Part shown: piece by piece, positions 5,598 through 13,697 of the stretch
Layout of the letters: every line of letters starts with the position of its first letter
Numbering within the stretch: the stretch's first letter is position 1
Origin: Lachnospiraceae bacterium UBA7202
Lineage (GTDB): Bacteria; Bacillota; Clostridia; Lachnospirales; Lachnospiraceae
Assembly (NCBI GenBank): GCA_002490705.1
Contig: DKUO01000013.1
Span: 16,353-43,505, forward strand
Direction: 5' to 3'
Length of the DNA: 27,153 nt
Notes under the pieces: generated by a model
What the model was told of the DNA's origin: nothing
Seen by the model: only the letters and a program-made list of their open reading frames with translations
The model's database searches: none
Position numbers and translations under genes: made by a program

Positions 5598-5684
5598 TCA
5601 GAGAGGGGGTTATAAAAAATAATTACGAAAGGACACAAAAAGTTAAATCTAAAAATAATAAATGACCTAAAAGATGGCATGATT

Positions 5685-5711
5685 TTGCGTTACTACATGT
5701 GTTATTATAGT
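5685..5711 (+). promoter_or_regulatory. Possible late-operon promoter with extended -10
   Basis: TGTTATTAT at 5700-5708 is an extended -10 (TG-n-TATTAT). The -35 region is poor (TGATTT at 5680-5685 at 17-bp spacing, or TTGCGT at 5685-5690 at 12 bp). A promoter with a strong -10 and weak -35 is what an activator such as the ArpU-like protein at 3947 would need. It is the only promoter-like site I see between hicAB and the structural genes. The surrounding 5600-5803 gap holds no gene. Confidence 0.4.
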
Positions 5712-5745
5712 ACCATGATATAGTGAATCAAGAGGAAAAACACTG

Positions 5746-5778
5746 AAAACATCAGAGAAATCTGGTGTTTTTTGTTTT
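5746..5778 (+). terminator. Strong intrinsic terminator with GAAA tetraloop
   Basis: An 11-bp stem, AAAACATCAGA at 5746-5756 and TCTGGTGTTTT at 5761-5771, has one G-U pair, closes a GAAA tetraloop (5757-5760) and runs into TTGTTTT. It stands between the candidate promoter at 5685-5711 and the first late gene at 5804. Transcription starting there would make only a ~60-nt RNA unless antitermination occurs. Confidence 0.8.
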
Positions 5779-5803
5779 CCCCCAAAATTTATAAAGGAGT
5801 ATT

Positions 5804-6496
5804 ATGTCAGTTACATTTCAACTTCACGAGATAGGAAGCTTGCTGTCATGGATTGAACAACAGGGAAAAGCAGGGGAAAAGGCTGTCAGCTATACGATAA
5901 AGGATATTAAGAGCCGCGCGCCGGGCTGGGTAGCCACAGAGACGTCAGCCGTATATAACATCAAAAAGTCCGAGATCACGCCGGCAAAAACAGAAGAGGG
6001 CAAGGATAAAAAGGCAGTATCTGTTTACACATCGGGAGAGACATTAGCGACAATGTCCATTGTGTATACAGGCCGGACATTAACGCCGATCCATTTCTCA
6101 ATGACACCAAAGAAGCCCAGTAGGCAGAGGACTGGCAGTAAAAGAGCCATTCCTGGTAAGATGATAAACTTTGCAGGTGCTGGATCAGATGTCGGAATGG
6201 TGCCGGTATTTAAAGAATATAGGATTGGCTATGAAGTCATAAGGGGACGACGGATGGAGGCGACAGGAAAGCGTGAGTGGTCAAGACCTTTTCTCGCTCC
6301 TGTTAAAGCTGGAAGTGATAAATATATTGTTTTTCAGAGAAAAGGCAAGAACAGGACGGAGATGTATTCTACGCGAACCGTGTCAGTTCCTCAAATGATA
6401 GGAGCGAAACGAGTCTATGATAAGATCGACAAAAGGATCATGGAAGCGACAGAACAGAGGCTGCAGCACCATCTTGATCGGTTTGCACCGAAATAG
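5804..6496 (+). CDS. Minor tail protein Z-like tail completion protein
   Basis: The 230-aa product starts at ATG 5804 behind AAAGGAG. Its N-terminal helix (GEKAVSYTIKDIKSRAPGWV) is followed by a beta-rich, strongly basic middle (PKKPSRQRTGSKRAIPGKMI). The end, RTEMYSTRTVSVPQMIGAKR, then ..MEATEQRLQHHLDRF, resembles the 'K..YPI..v..P..l...' ending and C-terminal helix of the lambda Z / HK97 gp10-like tail-completion family, which sits at the head-tail junction. This is my reading of overall pattern, not a strong motif match. The location before the terminase, away from the tail genes, is unusual for that family and is itself notable. Confidence 0.55.
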   Translation: MSVTFQLHEIGSLLSWIEQQGKAGEKAVSYTIKDIKSRAPGWVATETSAVYNIKKSEITPAKTEEGKDKKAVSVYTSGETLATMSIVYTGRTLTPIHFSMTPKKPSRQRTGSKRAIPGKMINFAGAGSDVGMVPVFKEYRIGYEVIRGRRMEATGKREWSRPFLAPVKAGSDKYIVFQRKGKNRTEMYSTRTVSVPQMIGAKRVYDKIDKRIMEATEQRLQHHLDRFAPK

Positions 6497-6504
6497 CAGT
6501 AATA

Positions 6505-6605
6505 TTTTCACAAGGTACTGTGAAAGACATAAAGACCCTGCGGTGCTTGCGAGCCCAACGCTTCGCTAGGTATGAAAAATTTTTTTTGGCGATTTCGTTC
6601 GCATA
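6505..6605 (+). other. Putative cos (DNA packaging) site
   Basis: This 123-bp non-coding gap lies directly before the small terminase gene, where cos phages with lambda-type terminases keep their packaging site. The stretch TTCGCTAGGTATGAAAAATT at 6562-6581, continuing with more T residues and then GGCGATTTCGTTC, closely parallels lambda's TTCGCTATTTATGAAAATTT, which lies just right of the lambda cos nick. By that alignment, the staggered cut would fall near the GC-rich 6540-6556 (GCGGTGCTTGCGAGCCC). A perfect 7-bp hairpin (TTTCACA 6506-6512, TGTGAAA 6519-6525) lies to its left. The lambda comparison is from memory. Cut positions are inference. Confidence 0.65.
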
Positions 6606-6619
6606 GAGGTGGATAGATC

Positions 6620-7177
6620 GTGAAAGAAGAGAAAGAAACACGGAAAATGGTAACATCAGAAGAGGTGGCGCGCATCATTGGAAAAGACGCGCGAACCGTG
6701 CAAATTATGGCAAAACAGGGAGTCCTGACATGTGAGAAATTGGGGCGGAAAAATCTCTATGATTTGTACACGGTGATTCAAGAGTATTGTAACCATTTCG
6801 CGAAATTGTCAACACAGAAAATTTCGTCTATGGAAGATGAAAAACTGGCGGAGGATATTCGCATAAAAAGGGCAAAAGCGGACATGGCAGAACTGGAGTT
6901 GCAGGAATTAAAAGGGACGCTTCATGCGGCGGAAGATGTGGAAGAAATGACAACGGATTTGGTTCTTGTCATTCGATCTTCCTTTCTTGCTCTTCCGGGG
7001 AAAGTATCCGCTGAACTGGCGGAGTTGGATGATGCCAGAATTGTGTCAGAACGGTTAAAGGAAGAAATTTTTGATATTTTAAAGGATTTGTCTAACTATG
7101 AGTATGATCCGGAAGAATACAGAAAAAGGGTCAGAGAAAGAAGGGGCTGGCTTAGAGATGAGCCACAGGAAGAGTGA
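6620..7177 (+). CDS. terS: Terminase small subunit (Nu1-like)
   Basis: This 185-aa protein recognises the packaging site and recruits the large subunit. The N-terminal winged helix, TSEEVARIIGKDARTVQIMA followed by KQGVLTCEKLGRKNLYDLYT, is the MerR/Nu1-type DNA-binding domain seen in lambda gpNu1. A long helical region (EDIRIKRAKADMAELELQEL) follows, where oligomerisation is expected. The C terminus is acidic and should contact the large subunit. The GTG at 6620 is chosen because AGAGGTGG lies seven bases upstream. ATG 6647 is the alternative. The gene starts right after the putative cos site and overlaps the large-subunit gene by 20 bases. Confidence 0.9.
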   Translation: MKEEKETRKMVTSEEVARIIGKDARTVQIMAKQGVLTCEKLGRKNLYDLYTVIQEYCNHFAKLSTQKISSMEDEKLAEDIRIKRAKADMAELELQELKGTLHAAEDVEEMTTDLVLVIRSSFLALPGKVSAELAELDDARIVSERLKEEIFDILKDLSNYEYDPEEYRKRVRERRGWLRDEPQEE

Positions 7178-9062
7178 TGAAAACAGCACATTAAATTATA
7201 CAGTGAAAAAAGCAGTATCAAATTTTATGCCGCCGGAACAGCTGACGGTGACGGAGTGGGCCGATAAATACCGCAGGCTGTCACCGGAGGTCAGTGCGGA
7301 GGCCGGCAGATGGAGAACAAGCAGGACACCGTATCTGGAAGAGATTATGAATGCCTTTACTGATCCACATGTAAATCGGATTGTGGTAGCGGCATCATCA
7401 CAGGTGGGCAAGACAGAAATGGAAATGAATATGATAGCTTACATGATAGACATTGATCCGGGGCCTGCAATGTTTGTACTGCCGACAGTTGACAATGGCA
7501 AAGATATGTCCAAAAGGCGCATTGCGCCTATGATTCGTGATACGAAGCCGTTAAGGCGGAAGGTTTCGGCATCCAAAAGCCGCGATAGTGACAATACACT
7601 GTTGAAAAAGATATATCCGGGAGGAATGCTCACGATTACGGGATCAAACTCGGCGGCTTCGCTTGCATCGGTGCCATGTCGGTATGTTTTTGGGGACGAG
7701 CGTGACAGATGGGCAAAAGACGCAGGAGGCGAGGGAGATCCATGGGGATTGGTGGAAGCAAGAACAATCACATTTTATAACCATAAGATGGTAGAAGTGT
7801 CAACGCCGACAGTTAGAGGACACAGTGCGATCGAGAAATCATTTGCACTTGGCACACAGGAATATTGGTGCGTGGAATGTCCGCACTGCCATGAGTATAA
7901 TTTTATTGACTTTGATCATATCAGCTACAATGCGCACAAAATAGGAGAAGGAAAGTCAAAAAATTTTATTGTGGATAAAGCTGAGTATGCTTGCCCGGTA
8001 TGCGGCTGCATATCCAGTGAGAACCAGATCAGAAAGCAGCCTAAAAAATGGATTGCCAAAAACCCGGATGCGTATGCAAACGGAGTGCGTTCATTTTGGA
8101 TCAATGCTTTTTCCAGTCCATGGATGCCGTGGCAAAGGATTGTACTGCGGTTTTTGGAAGCACAGGACGACCCGCAGAAGATGAAAACGGTTTATAATAC
8201 GCTTTTCGGAAGGTTGTGGGATGAACAGCAGATATCATTGGATGAAGATGATTTCATGAACCGTAGGGAGGAGTATGATGCAGAACTTCCAGACGGGGTG
8301 CTCTGTCTTACCTGCGGGGTAGATACGCAGGATGACCGGCTTGAGTATGAGGTGGTTGGATATGGGATGGATCGGCAGAGCTGGGGAATAGAAAAGGGAT
8401 TTATTTATGGAAAGCCATCTGATGACAATGTATGGGAGCGCTTGGATGGAATCATAGACAGGAGATGGAAATTTAAAAGCGGGAAAGGATTAAAAATATC
8501 TGTTACCTTTGTGGATTCCGGCGGGCACTATACGCAGGAAGTATATGAAAACTGCCGTAAGAGAAGAACTAAAAAGGTATTTGCCATTAAAGGAAAGGGT
8601 GGGGAGGGTATTCCCTATGTCGGCCCTCCCGGAAAAGCGAAGATTGTGAAGAAAGGCGTGGTGGTAGGCACTACGCCTCTTTACATTCTCGGAGTAGATG
8701 CGGGAAAGGAAAGAATCATGTCCGGTCTGGAATTGGAAAACGAGGAAAGACACCGTTTTCATTTCCCGAAGGATGAAGAGCGGGGGTATGACGCAAATTT
8801 TTTCAACGGCATGCTTTCTGAGACTATGGAGTTTGTGACGACGGCAAAGGGCGGATCATGGAGATGGGTAAAGCTGCCGGGGCACACCAGAAATGAGGCG
8901 CTAGATTGCCGCAACTATGCAAATGCGGCATATAAGGCATTGAATCCGGCGTTGGAGATTTTATATCAGAAGCTGCATGACGTCAAACCACAAAAGAGAT
9001 TTCTAAGGACTGAGAGTAGAAAGCCGGTGGGGCAGGCGGACATAAGCTATGATGATTGGTAG
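7158..9062 (+). CDS. terL: Terminase large subunit (lambda GpA type)
   Basis: This is the ATP-driven packaging motor and cos nuclease. With ATG 7158 as start (634 aa; a longer frame opens at 7098 inside terS but lacks a site), the Walker A-like SSQVGKT is at residues 80-86. Walker B CRYVFGDE is at 174-181. A Cys-rich zinc-finger-like segment is at 238-284 (CVECPHCH ... CPVCGC). The nuclease-domain start GVDTQDDR is at 387-394, followed by FVDSGGHYTQEV. These fit the GpA family (Pfam Phage_GpA) throughout, and the length is normal. The C terminus is basic, as in proteins that dock on the portal. It is followed eight bases later by the joiner gene. Confidence 0.96.
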   Translation: MSHRKSDENSTLNYTVKKAVSNFMPPEQLTVTEWADKYRRLSPEVSAEAGRWRTSRTPYLEEIMNAFTDPHVNRIVVAASSQVGKTEMEMNMIAYMIDIDPGPAMFVLPTVDNGKDMSKRRIAPMIRDTKPLRRKVSASKSRDSDNTLLKKIYPGGMLTITGSNSAASLASVPCRYVFGDERDRWAKDAGGEGDPWGLVEARTITFYNHKMVEVSTPTVRGHSAIEKSFALGTQEYWCVECPHCHEYNFIDFDHISYNAHKIGEGKSKNFIVDKAEYACPVCGCISSENQIRKQPKKWIAKNPDAYANGVRSFWINAFSSPWMPWQRIVLRFLEAQDDPQKMKTVYNTLFGRLWDEQQISLDEDDFMNRREEYDAELPDGVLCLTCGVDTQDDRLEYEVVGYGMDRQSWGIEKGFIYGKPSDDNVWERLDGIIDRRWKFKSGKGLKISVTFVDSGGHYTQEVYENCRKRRTKKVFAIKGKGGEGIPYVGPPGKAKIVKKGVVVGTTPLYILGVDAGKERIMSGLELENEERHRFHFPKDEERGYDANFFNGMLSETMEFVTTAKGGSWRWVKLPGHTRNEALDCRNYANAAYKALNPALEILYQKLHDVKPQKRFLRTESRKPVGQADISYDDW

Positions 9063-9070
9063 GGAGAAAA

Positions 9071-9325
9071 ATGAGTAGGAAAGAAAAGATTGAGCGAAAC
9101 AAAGAACGTTTAAGAATGTATCTTGAGAAGGAAGCCTACATGCTGTCGAAAGACGGGATACAGAGCTATGGGATGGGAACAAGAAACGCGGCAAGATATG
9201 ATTTAGACCTTGCGGAGATACGGAAAGCGATTGAAAAATTGGAAAAGGAAATTGAGGAGCTGGAAGGATTGGAAGAGGGGAAAAAGCCAAGAAAAATTGT
9301 CGGAGTAGTGATCAGGGACTGGTAA
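9071..9325 (+). CDS. gpW/DUF6148-like head-tail joining protein
   Basis: This 84-aa protein lies exactly where lambda has gpW, between terminase and portal. It contains SYGMGTRNAARYDLDLAEIR followed by KAIEKLEKEIEELEG. The pattern 'y..G.r...radL.eir..i..l..ei' is shared by gpW and the DUF6148 family, small helical head-completion proteins that seal the capsid after packaging. ATG 9071 with GGGAG just upstream is preferred to TTG 9056. The C terminus (KPRKIVGVVIRDW) is basic and probably strand-forming. Family identity is moderately sure from sequence and well supported by position. Confidence 0.75.
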   Translation: MSRKEKIERNKERLRMYLEKEAYMLSKDGIQSYGMGTRNAARYDLDLAEIRKAIEKLEKEIEELEGLEEGKKPRKIVGVVIRDW

Positions 9326-9337
9326 GGGAGGTCAAGT

Positions 9338-10957
9338 ATGGGGAAAAGTATGGTATTTCCGTCATCTGGAAAAGGATATGGAGCGGCGGGAGCCTCTTAT
9401 CAGCGGAGAGCGCTTCGCGGTATGGTTGCGGAGTCCGGAAGCCCGAGGGAAGACATTGATCTGAACAACCAGACGCTTCGTGAACGGGCAAGAATGCTGT
9501 ATATGGCGGCGCCGATCGCCAGCAGCGCAATCAAGACGCCAAGGACGAATGTAATAGGTCTCGGATTAAAGATGAACCCGAAGATTGATCGCGAGATATT
9601 GAATCTGAGCAGGGAAGAGGCAGAAAGATGGGAAAGGAAAGTAAAAGTAGAGTTTTCTATCTGGGCGGATGATAAAAGAGCCTGTGATGCCACAGGAATG
9701 AATAATTTCTACGCCATGCAGCAGCTGGCCTTTGTCTCTTGGTTAGTCTCAGGGGATGTATTTGCATTGATAAAACATCGTGACAATACACAGATGTATC
9801 CGTATTCGCTGCGTCTTCATTTGATAGAATCAGACAGATGTGCCACACCTGAAACAACGGGATTTATCAATGTCACTTATGCGGAGCAGGGCGAGAATAA
9901 GATATATGACGGTGTTGAGGTGGACTCGGACGGCATGGTGGTCGCTTATCATTTCCGAAACAGGCATCCCTATGAGGTTAGTTTGGAAGAGACAAAATAT
10001 ACGCGCGTTCTGGCATATGGGGAGAAGACGGGTATGCCGAATGTGCTTCATGTTATGAACTCGGAAAGGCCGGAGCAATACAGAGGCGTGACTTATCTGG
10101 CGCAGATTATAGAGCCTGTTTTGCAGACGCGGAGATATACGGAAAGCGAGATCACAGCGGCGATTGTGGAAAGTTTTTTCACGGCGTTTATCACAACGGA
10201 GTCAGATGCCAGTGAAATGATTTTAGACGAGGTGGGAGAAGAGGGGGAAGAACCACATCAGCAAGTCAGCCATAATCAGAATGAGTATGAAATGGGATCC
10301 GGAAATGTGGTTGTTTTAAATAACGGGGAAAAGGTGGAGTTCGGTGATCCGAAGCGTCCCGCGTCTGGTTTCCAGTCATTTTTGAAAGAAATGTGCACAC
10401 AGATCGGAGCGGCCCTTGAGATACCGAGGGACATTTTGATGAAGGATTTTAATGCAAGTTACTCGGCTTCCAGAGGAGCACTTTTGGAAGCATGGAAATC
10501 GTTCAAGATGTACAGGGGATGGTTTGTGGATGATTTTTGTAATCCGGTTTACAGCATATGGATGTCTGAGGCGGTGGCAAGGGGACGGATATCCGCACCG
10601 GGATTTTTTACAGACCCGGTTATCAGAGCGGCATGGCTTGGATGTGAGTGGATAGGGCCGACGCAGGGACAGCTTGATCCGGTGAAGGAAGTCACAGCGG
10701 AGATTATGTCGGTGGAAGCAGGATTCTCAACCAATTCAGATTCTACGATCCGGGTAAACGGAAGCGATTGGAACCACAATATGGATCAGATCCAGAGTGA
10801 AATGCAGAAAAAGCGATCCGTTCTGGGAGATGAAAATGGGAACGGAAAAACGGAAATGAGTGACATACTTATCAATGCTATATATAGTGCGGTAAAAGAC
10901 GCATATAAGGAGGAATTAATTAAAGATGGAGAAAACAGGGGCACAGCAAACGAATAG
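9338..10957 (+). CDS. Portal protein (lambda family)
   Basis: The 539-aa product forms the dodecameric DNA gate at one capsid vertex. Recognisable lambda-portal segments include APIASSAIKTPRTNVIGLGL near residues 50-70, a helical hinge WERKVKVEFSIWADD, and FNASYSASRGALLEAWKSFK near residue 370. These match the family's 'N..ySs.ra.l...w' stem/wing region. The C terminus is acidic. ATG 9338 has GGGAGG upstream. It overlaps the protease gene by 32 bases, with AAGGAGG at 10907-10913 inside its own 3' end serving that gene. Length is typical for lambda gpB relatives (about 530). Confidence 0.95.
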   Translation: MGKSMVFPSSGKGYGAAGASYQRRALRGMVAESGSPREDIDLNNQTLRERARMLYMAAPIASSAIKTPRTNVIGLGLKMNPKIDREILNLSREEAERWERKVKVEFSIWADDKRACDATGMNNFYAMQQLAFVSWLVSGDVFALIKHRDNTQMYPYSLRLHLIESDRCATPETTGFINVTYAEQGENKIYDGVEVDSDGMVVAYHFRNRHPYEVSLEETKYTRVLAYGEKTGMPNVLHVMNSERPEQYRGVTYLAQIIEPVLQTRRYTESEITAAIVESFFTAFITTESDASEMILDEVGEEGEEPHQQVSHNQNEYEMGSGNVVVLNNGEKVEFGDPKRPASGFQSFLKEMCTQIGAALEIPRDILMKDFNASYSASRGALLEAWKSFKMYRGWFVDDFCNPVYSIWMSEAVARGRISAPGFFTDPVIRAAWLGCEWIGPTQGQLDPVKEVTAEIMSVEAGFSTNSDSTIRVNGSDWNHNMDQIQSEMQKKRSVLGDENGNGKTEMSDILINAIYSAVKDAYKEELIKDGENRGTANE

Positions 10958-12146
10958 GACAGTGGCAACGGCAGCAGGCGTAGGCGGATGTGTGCAGAAA
11001 GCTTATGACTTTTTGGAGACCGGCGAGGATGATCTTGAGATTAATATGTACGGGGAAGTGGTGCAGAGCATCCCGGTTGATTTTTGGACAGGGAAGCAGA
11101 TTGACGGGATGTTTATCAGTGAAAAGGATTTCTTAGCAGATCTGGATAAGTACAGGGAAAAGAGCCGGATAACGGTCAGAATCAATTCTGTAGGCGGTGA
11201 TTTGTATGCGGGGATGGCTATAGCAAACAGGCTCAAGGAATTGAAAGCGGATATTGTGACGATAGCGGATGCGCTCTGTGCGTCTGCGGCGGTTTCCATT
11301 TATCAGGCAGGAAGCAAAAGAAAACTGTATGCAGGAAGCCAGATCATGATACACGAGCCATCATGCAGACTGTATGGACGCTACGACGTGCAGGGAATAA
11401 AAAAGGTGTCAAGGCAGTTGGAGGCTGGTAAGAAATCCCTGATTGAATCCTACCGGGAGAGAACAGGACGTACAGCGGAGGAACTGGAACAGATGATAAC
11501 TGGGGATTGTTGGATGACAGGAGCGGAAGCCGTAGCGGAAGGATTTGCGGATGAAGTCATAGAGGGGGAAGTCACGACAGAGGTTACGGAGGACAATAAG
11601 ACGGTCATATCTAACGGGATATGTTTCCCGGCAGAAGCATTTTATTCTATGCCGAGGCACTTAAAAGTACATAGAGATCACGTTGAAAACGGCATTCTGC
11701 CGGATCAAAATAAATTAAAAGAAGGAGGAGAAGTATTAATGACAAAAAATGAGCTGATGGAGAAGTATCCTGATCTCTTTAATGAGATTAGAAGTGAAGC
11801 CAAGGAAGAGACGAGAGCGGCTGTTGATAAGGCGGTAAAGGCGGAACGCACAAGGATACAGAACATTGACGAGATCGCGGGGCAGGTAGGCGATGAGGCT
11901 ATGGTAAGGGAAGCAAAATTCGGAGAAAATCCGATGGATGCTTCCCAGCTTGCGTTAGCGGCATTGAAAAAGCAGAGCCAGCTCGGGAGCGATTTTCTGA
12001 GAAACATGAAAGAGGATGCGGAGAGTTCCAAGGCGGAAGAGGTTACTCCGACTCCGAACTCCGGCACAAAGTCACAGGAGGAACAGGAAATGCAGGATAT
12101 TATGGACGGCGCTGCGTTGATTATCGGCAAGAAGGAGGGAGAGTAG
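10926..12146 (+). CDS. ClpP-like prohead protease fused to scaffold domain
   Basis: The 406-aa protein has a ClpP-type protease domain at about residues 35-215 and a helical, charged C-terminal region at about 272-406. Catalytic residues are visible: Ser120 in LCASAAVS, His143 in MIHEPS, and Asp194 in TGDCWMTG. The oxyanion loop is SVGGDLYAG. This is the plan of lambda gpC, whose C-terminal part is also made separately as scaffold Nu3. Between the two parts lies a linker containing an internal ribosome binding site. The protease cleaves scaffold and other head proteins during prohead maturation. It overlaps the portal gene and is followed two bases later by the decoration protein gene. Confidence 0.95.
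   Translation: MEKTGAQQTNRTVATAAGVGGCVQKAYDFLETGEDDLEINMYGEVVQSIPVDFWTGKQIDGMFISEKDFLADLDKYREKSRITVRINSVGGDLYAGMAIANRLKELKADIVTIADALCASAAVSIYQAGSKRKLYAGSQIMIHEPSCRLYGRYDVQGIKKVSRQLEAGKKSLIESYRERTGRTAEELEQMITGDCWMTGAEAVAEGFADEVIEGEVTTEVTEDNKTVISNGICFPAEAFYSMPRHLKVHRDHVENGILPDQNKLKEGGEVLMTKNELMEKYPDLFNEIRSEAKEETRAAVDKAVKAERTRIQNIDEIAGQVGDEAMVREAKFGENPMDASQLALAALKKQSQLGSDFLRNMKEDAESSKAEEVTPTPNSGTKSQEEQEMQDIMDGAALIIGKKEGE
11739..12146 (+). CDS. Nested in-frame scaffold protein (Nu3-like)
   Basis: Inside the protease gene, AAGGAGGAG at 11722-11730 is followed eight bases later by an in-frame ATG at 11739. This would make a 135-aa protein, MTKNELMEKYPDLFNEIRSE onward, identical to the C terminus of the protease. 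It is helical, charged and has an acidic Ser/Thr/Pro-rich segment (EEVTPTPNSGTKS), as scaffolds do. Lambda makes its Nu3 scaffold from gene C in the same way. The internal site is among the strongest ribosome binding sites in the window, so production of a separate scaffold is likely. Confidence 0.85.
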   Translation: MTKNELMEKYPDLFNEIRSEAKEETRAAVDKAVKAERTRIQNIDEIAGQVGDEAMVREAKFGENPMDASQLALAALKKQSQLGSDFLRNMKEDAESSKAEEVTPTPNSGTKSQEEQEMQDIMDGAALIIGKKEGE

Positions 12147-12148
12147 AA

Positions 12149-12595
12149 ATGAATACAAACGGAATGAGTCAGGTAGGCACATTTACACCCGATCACCTGA
12201 TAGCAGGAAACAGGCATCCCGTAGATGTCTGCCATGTGGTCATTAAAGCGGGCCAGCAGTTAGAGCGGGGGACGGTTTTGGAAAAGGACGGAACGGAACC
12301 GAATAAATACGTTATCAGGGGAAGCATGGCGGCCGCAAAGAGTGCAGCTGAGAGTGTTACTGAGGGGAAAGGGACCACGGAGCAGCAGCCTGTTGAGGAC
12401 GGCAAAGAAGTGGAGGCGGAGTACATATTGGCGGAAGATGTGGATGCTTCAGACGAAGATGTTGTTGCTGCGGCGTATTATACAGGTGAGTTTGCTGAAA
12501 ACGCCCTGATCGTCAAAGAGGGCTACCAGATGACCGATGAAGATCGGAAGACACTCAGAAATGCGGGTATTTTCATCAAAACTATCATGATGTAG
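12149..12595 (+). CDS. Head decoration protein (lambda gpD type)
   Basis: The 148-aa product has the gpD-family features: an N-terminal FTPDHLIAGN segment, then HPVDVCHVVIKAGQQLERGT and VLEKDG near residue 50. It has a central YILAEDVDASDEDVVAAAYY and a C-terminal ALIVKEGYQ...AGIFIKTIMM. GpD trimers bind the expanded capsid from outside and stabilise it. It is slightly longer than lambda gpD (110) because of an acidic Gln/Glu-rich insert at about residues 68-90 (ESVTEGKGTTEQQPVEDGKE). It lies between the protease and the major capsid gene, as in lambda. Confidence 0.93.
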   Translation: MNTNGMSQVGTFTPDHLIAGNRHPVDVCHVVIKAGQQLERGTVLEKDGTEPNKYVIRGSMAAAKSAAESVTEGKGTTEQQPVEDGKEVEAEYILAEDVDASDEDVVAAAYYTGEFAENALIVKEGYQMTDEDRKTLRNAGIFIKTIMM

Positions 12596-12613
12596 GAGGA
12601 GGTAAAAGGACAG

Positions 12614-13684
12614 ATGATTGATATTTACAGAACACAGACAATGGTTACAGCGTTGGAATTGATCCCGCCGAAACCGGTTTTTTTGAAGAACAGATATTTC
12701 AACACCACAGACGAGGATATTTTTACGACGGAGGATGTTCTCGTAGATTATAAGGACGAATACCAGAGGAAAATGGCGCCATGTGTTATCCCGATGAAGG
12801 GCGGCATTCCGGTTGCGCGTACAGGGTACAGGACGGAAAGGCTTACGCCGCCGTATGTGGCGCCGGAGCGGGTGCTGACAGTGGATCAGTTGAACAAGCG
12901 CCAGTTTGGTGAGACCTTATTTTCGAAAAGGAAACCGGCAGAGAGGGAGGCTGCGATCCTGAAAAAAGATTTGACGGAATTATCCGACATGATCGACATG
13001 CGTGAGGAGTATATGGCGGCAAAGACACTGTTTGACAATGGATATGAGTTGCGCCATTATGCGGATGAATACGGAGGGAATAAGTACGAGGAGTTTACGA
13101 TCCACTTCTATGAAGAGGCGGAAAATCCGTCCGTATACACACCGGCCGTATCATGGGATGATGGAGGCGAGCAGTTTTATCAGGATCTTAGGGTGATGGT
13201 CAGATCGCTGAAAAGGAGAGGAATTCCGGTTGCTGATCTGCTTATGGGTGAAAATGTCGCGGTAGAGCTTTTTAAAAATGACTTTTTACTGAAGCTTCTG
13301 GATAACAGAAGGGTGCAGATCGGTGAACTGGCTCCTAAGGAAATGCCGAACGGCGCGACCTCCTACGGAAAGATCATTGTTGACGGCACTGTGCTAGAGA
13401 TGATCTCTTATACGTTACAGTATACGGATGAGCAGAATAAGGTGCAGAATCTTGTGCCGGTAGATTCCATAGCCTTGACGGCACCGGATACCGGAAGAAT
13501 GCTGTATGGGGCCGTTACGCAGATGGAGGAAACAGACCGTAAATTTCACAGTTATACGGCAAAGCGTGTTCCTCATGTGGTGAGTAACGTGAAGGATTCG
13601 ATCCGGACGCTGACGGAGAAATCCAGACCGCTTGCTGTACCGAAGGTGAAAAATTCGACGATTTCAGCAAAAGTTTTATTCTAA
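12614..13684 (+). CDS. Major capsid protein (lambda gpE type)
   Basis: The 356-aa protein starts MIDIYRTQTMVTALELIPPK and has the gpE-family segment FFLKNRYF-like (PVFLKNRYFNTTDEDIFTTE). An E-loop region contains RERLTPPYV-like residues (YRTERLTPPYVAPERVLTVD). The later PDTGRMLYGAV is the family's conserved C-terminal 'p....g...yG.v'. HK97-fold capsid shells are built from this subunit. ATG 12614 follows AGGAGG. Its length is close to lambda gpE (341). It is the highest-demand product of the operon, in line with its strong ribosome binding site. Confidence 0.95.
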   Translation: MIDIYRTQTMVTALELIPPKPVFLKNRYFNTTDEDIFTTEDVLVDYKDEYQRKMAPCVIPMKGGIPVARTGYRTERLTPPYVAPERVLTVDQLNKRQFGETLFSKRKPAEREAAILKKDLTELSDMIDMREEYMAAKTLFDNGYELRHYADEYGGNKYEEFTIHFYEEAENPSVYTPAVSWDDGGEQFYQDLRVMVRSLKRRGIPVADLLMGENVAVELFKNDFLLKLLDNRRVQIGELAPKEMPNGATSYGKIIVDGTVLEMISYTLQYTDEQNKVQNLVPVDSIALTAPDTGRMLYGAVTQMEETDRKFHSYTAKRVPHVVSNVKDSIRTLTEKSRPLAVPKVKNSTISAKVLF

Positions 13685-13697
13685 GGGAGGACAGGCT

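Noticed and set aside
6505..6526. TTTCACA/TGTGAAA hairpin considered as the terminator of the gene ending at 6496
   Set aside because: No T run follows the stem, so it is not a standard intrinsic terminator; it is included in the putative cos region instead.
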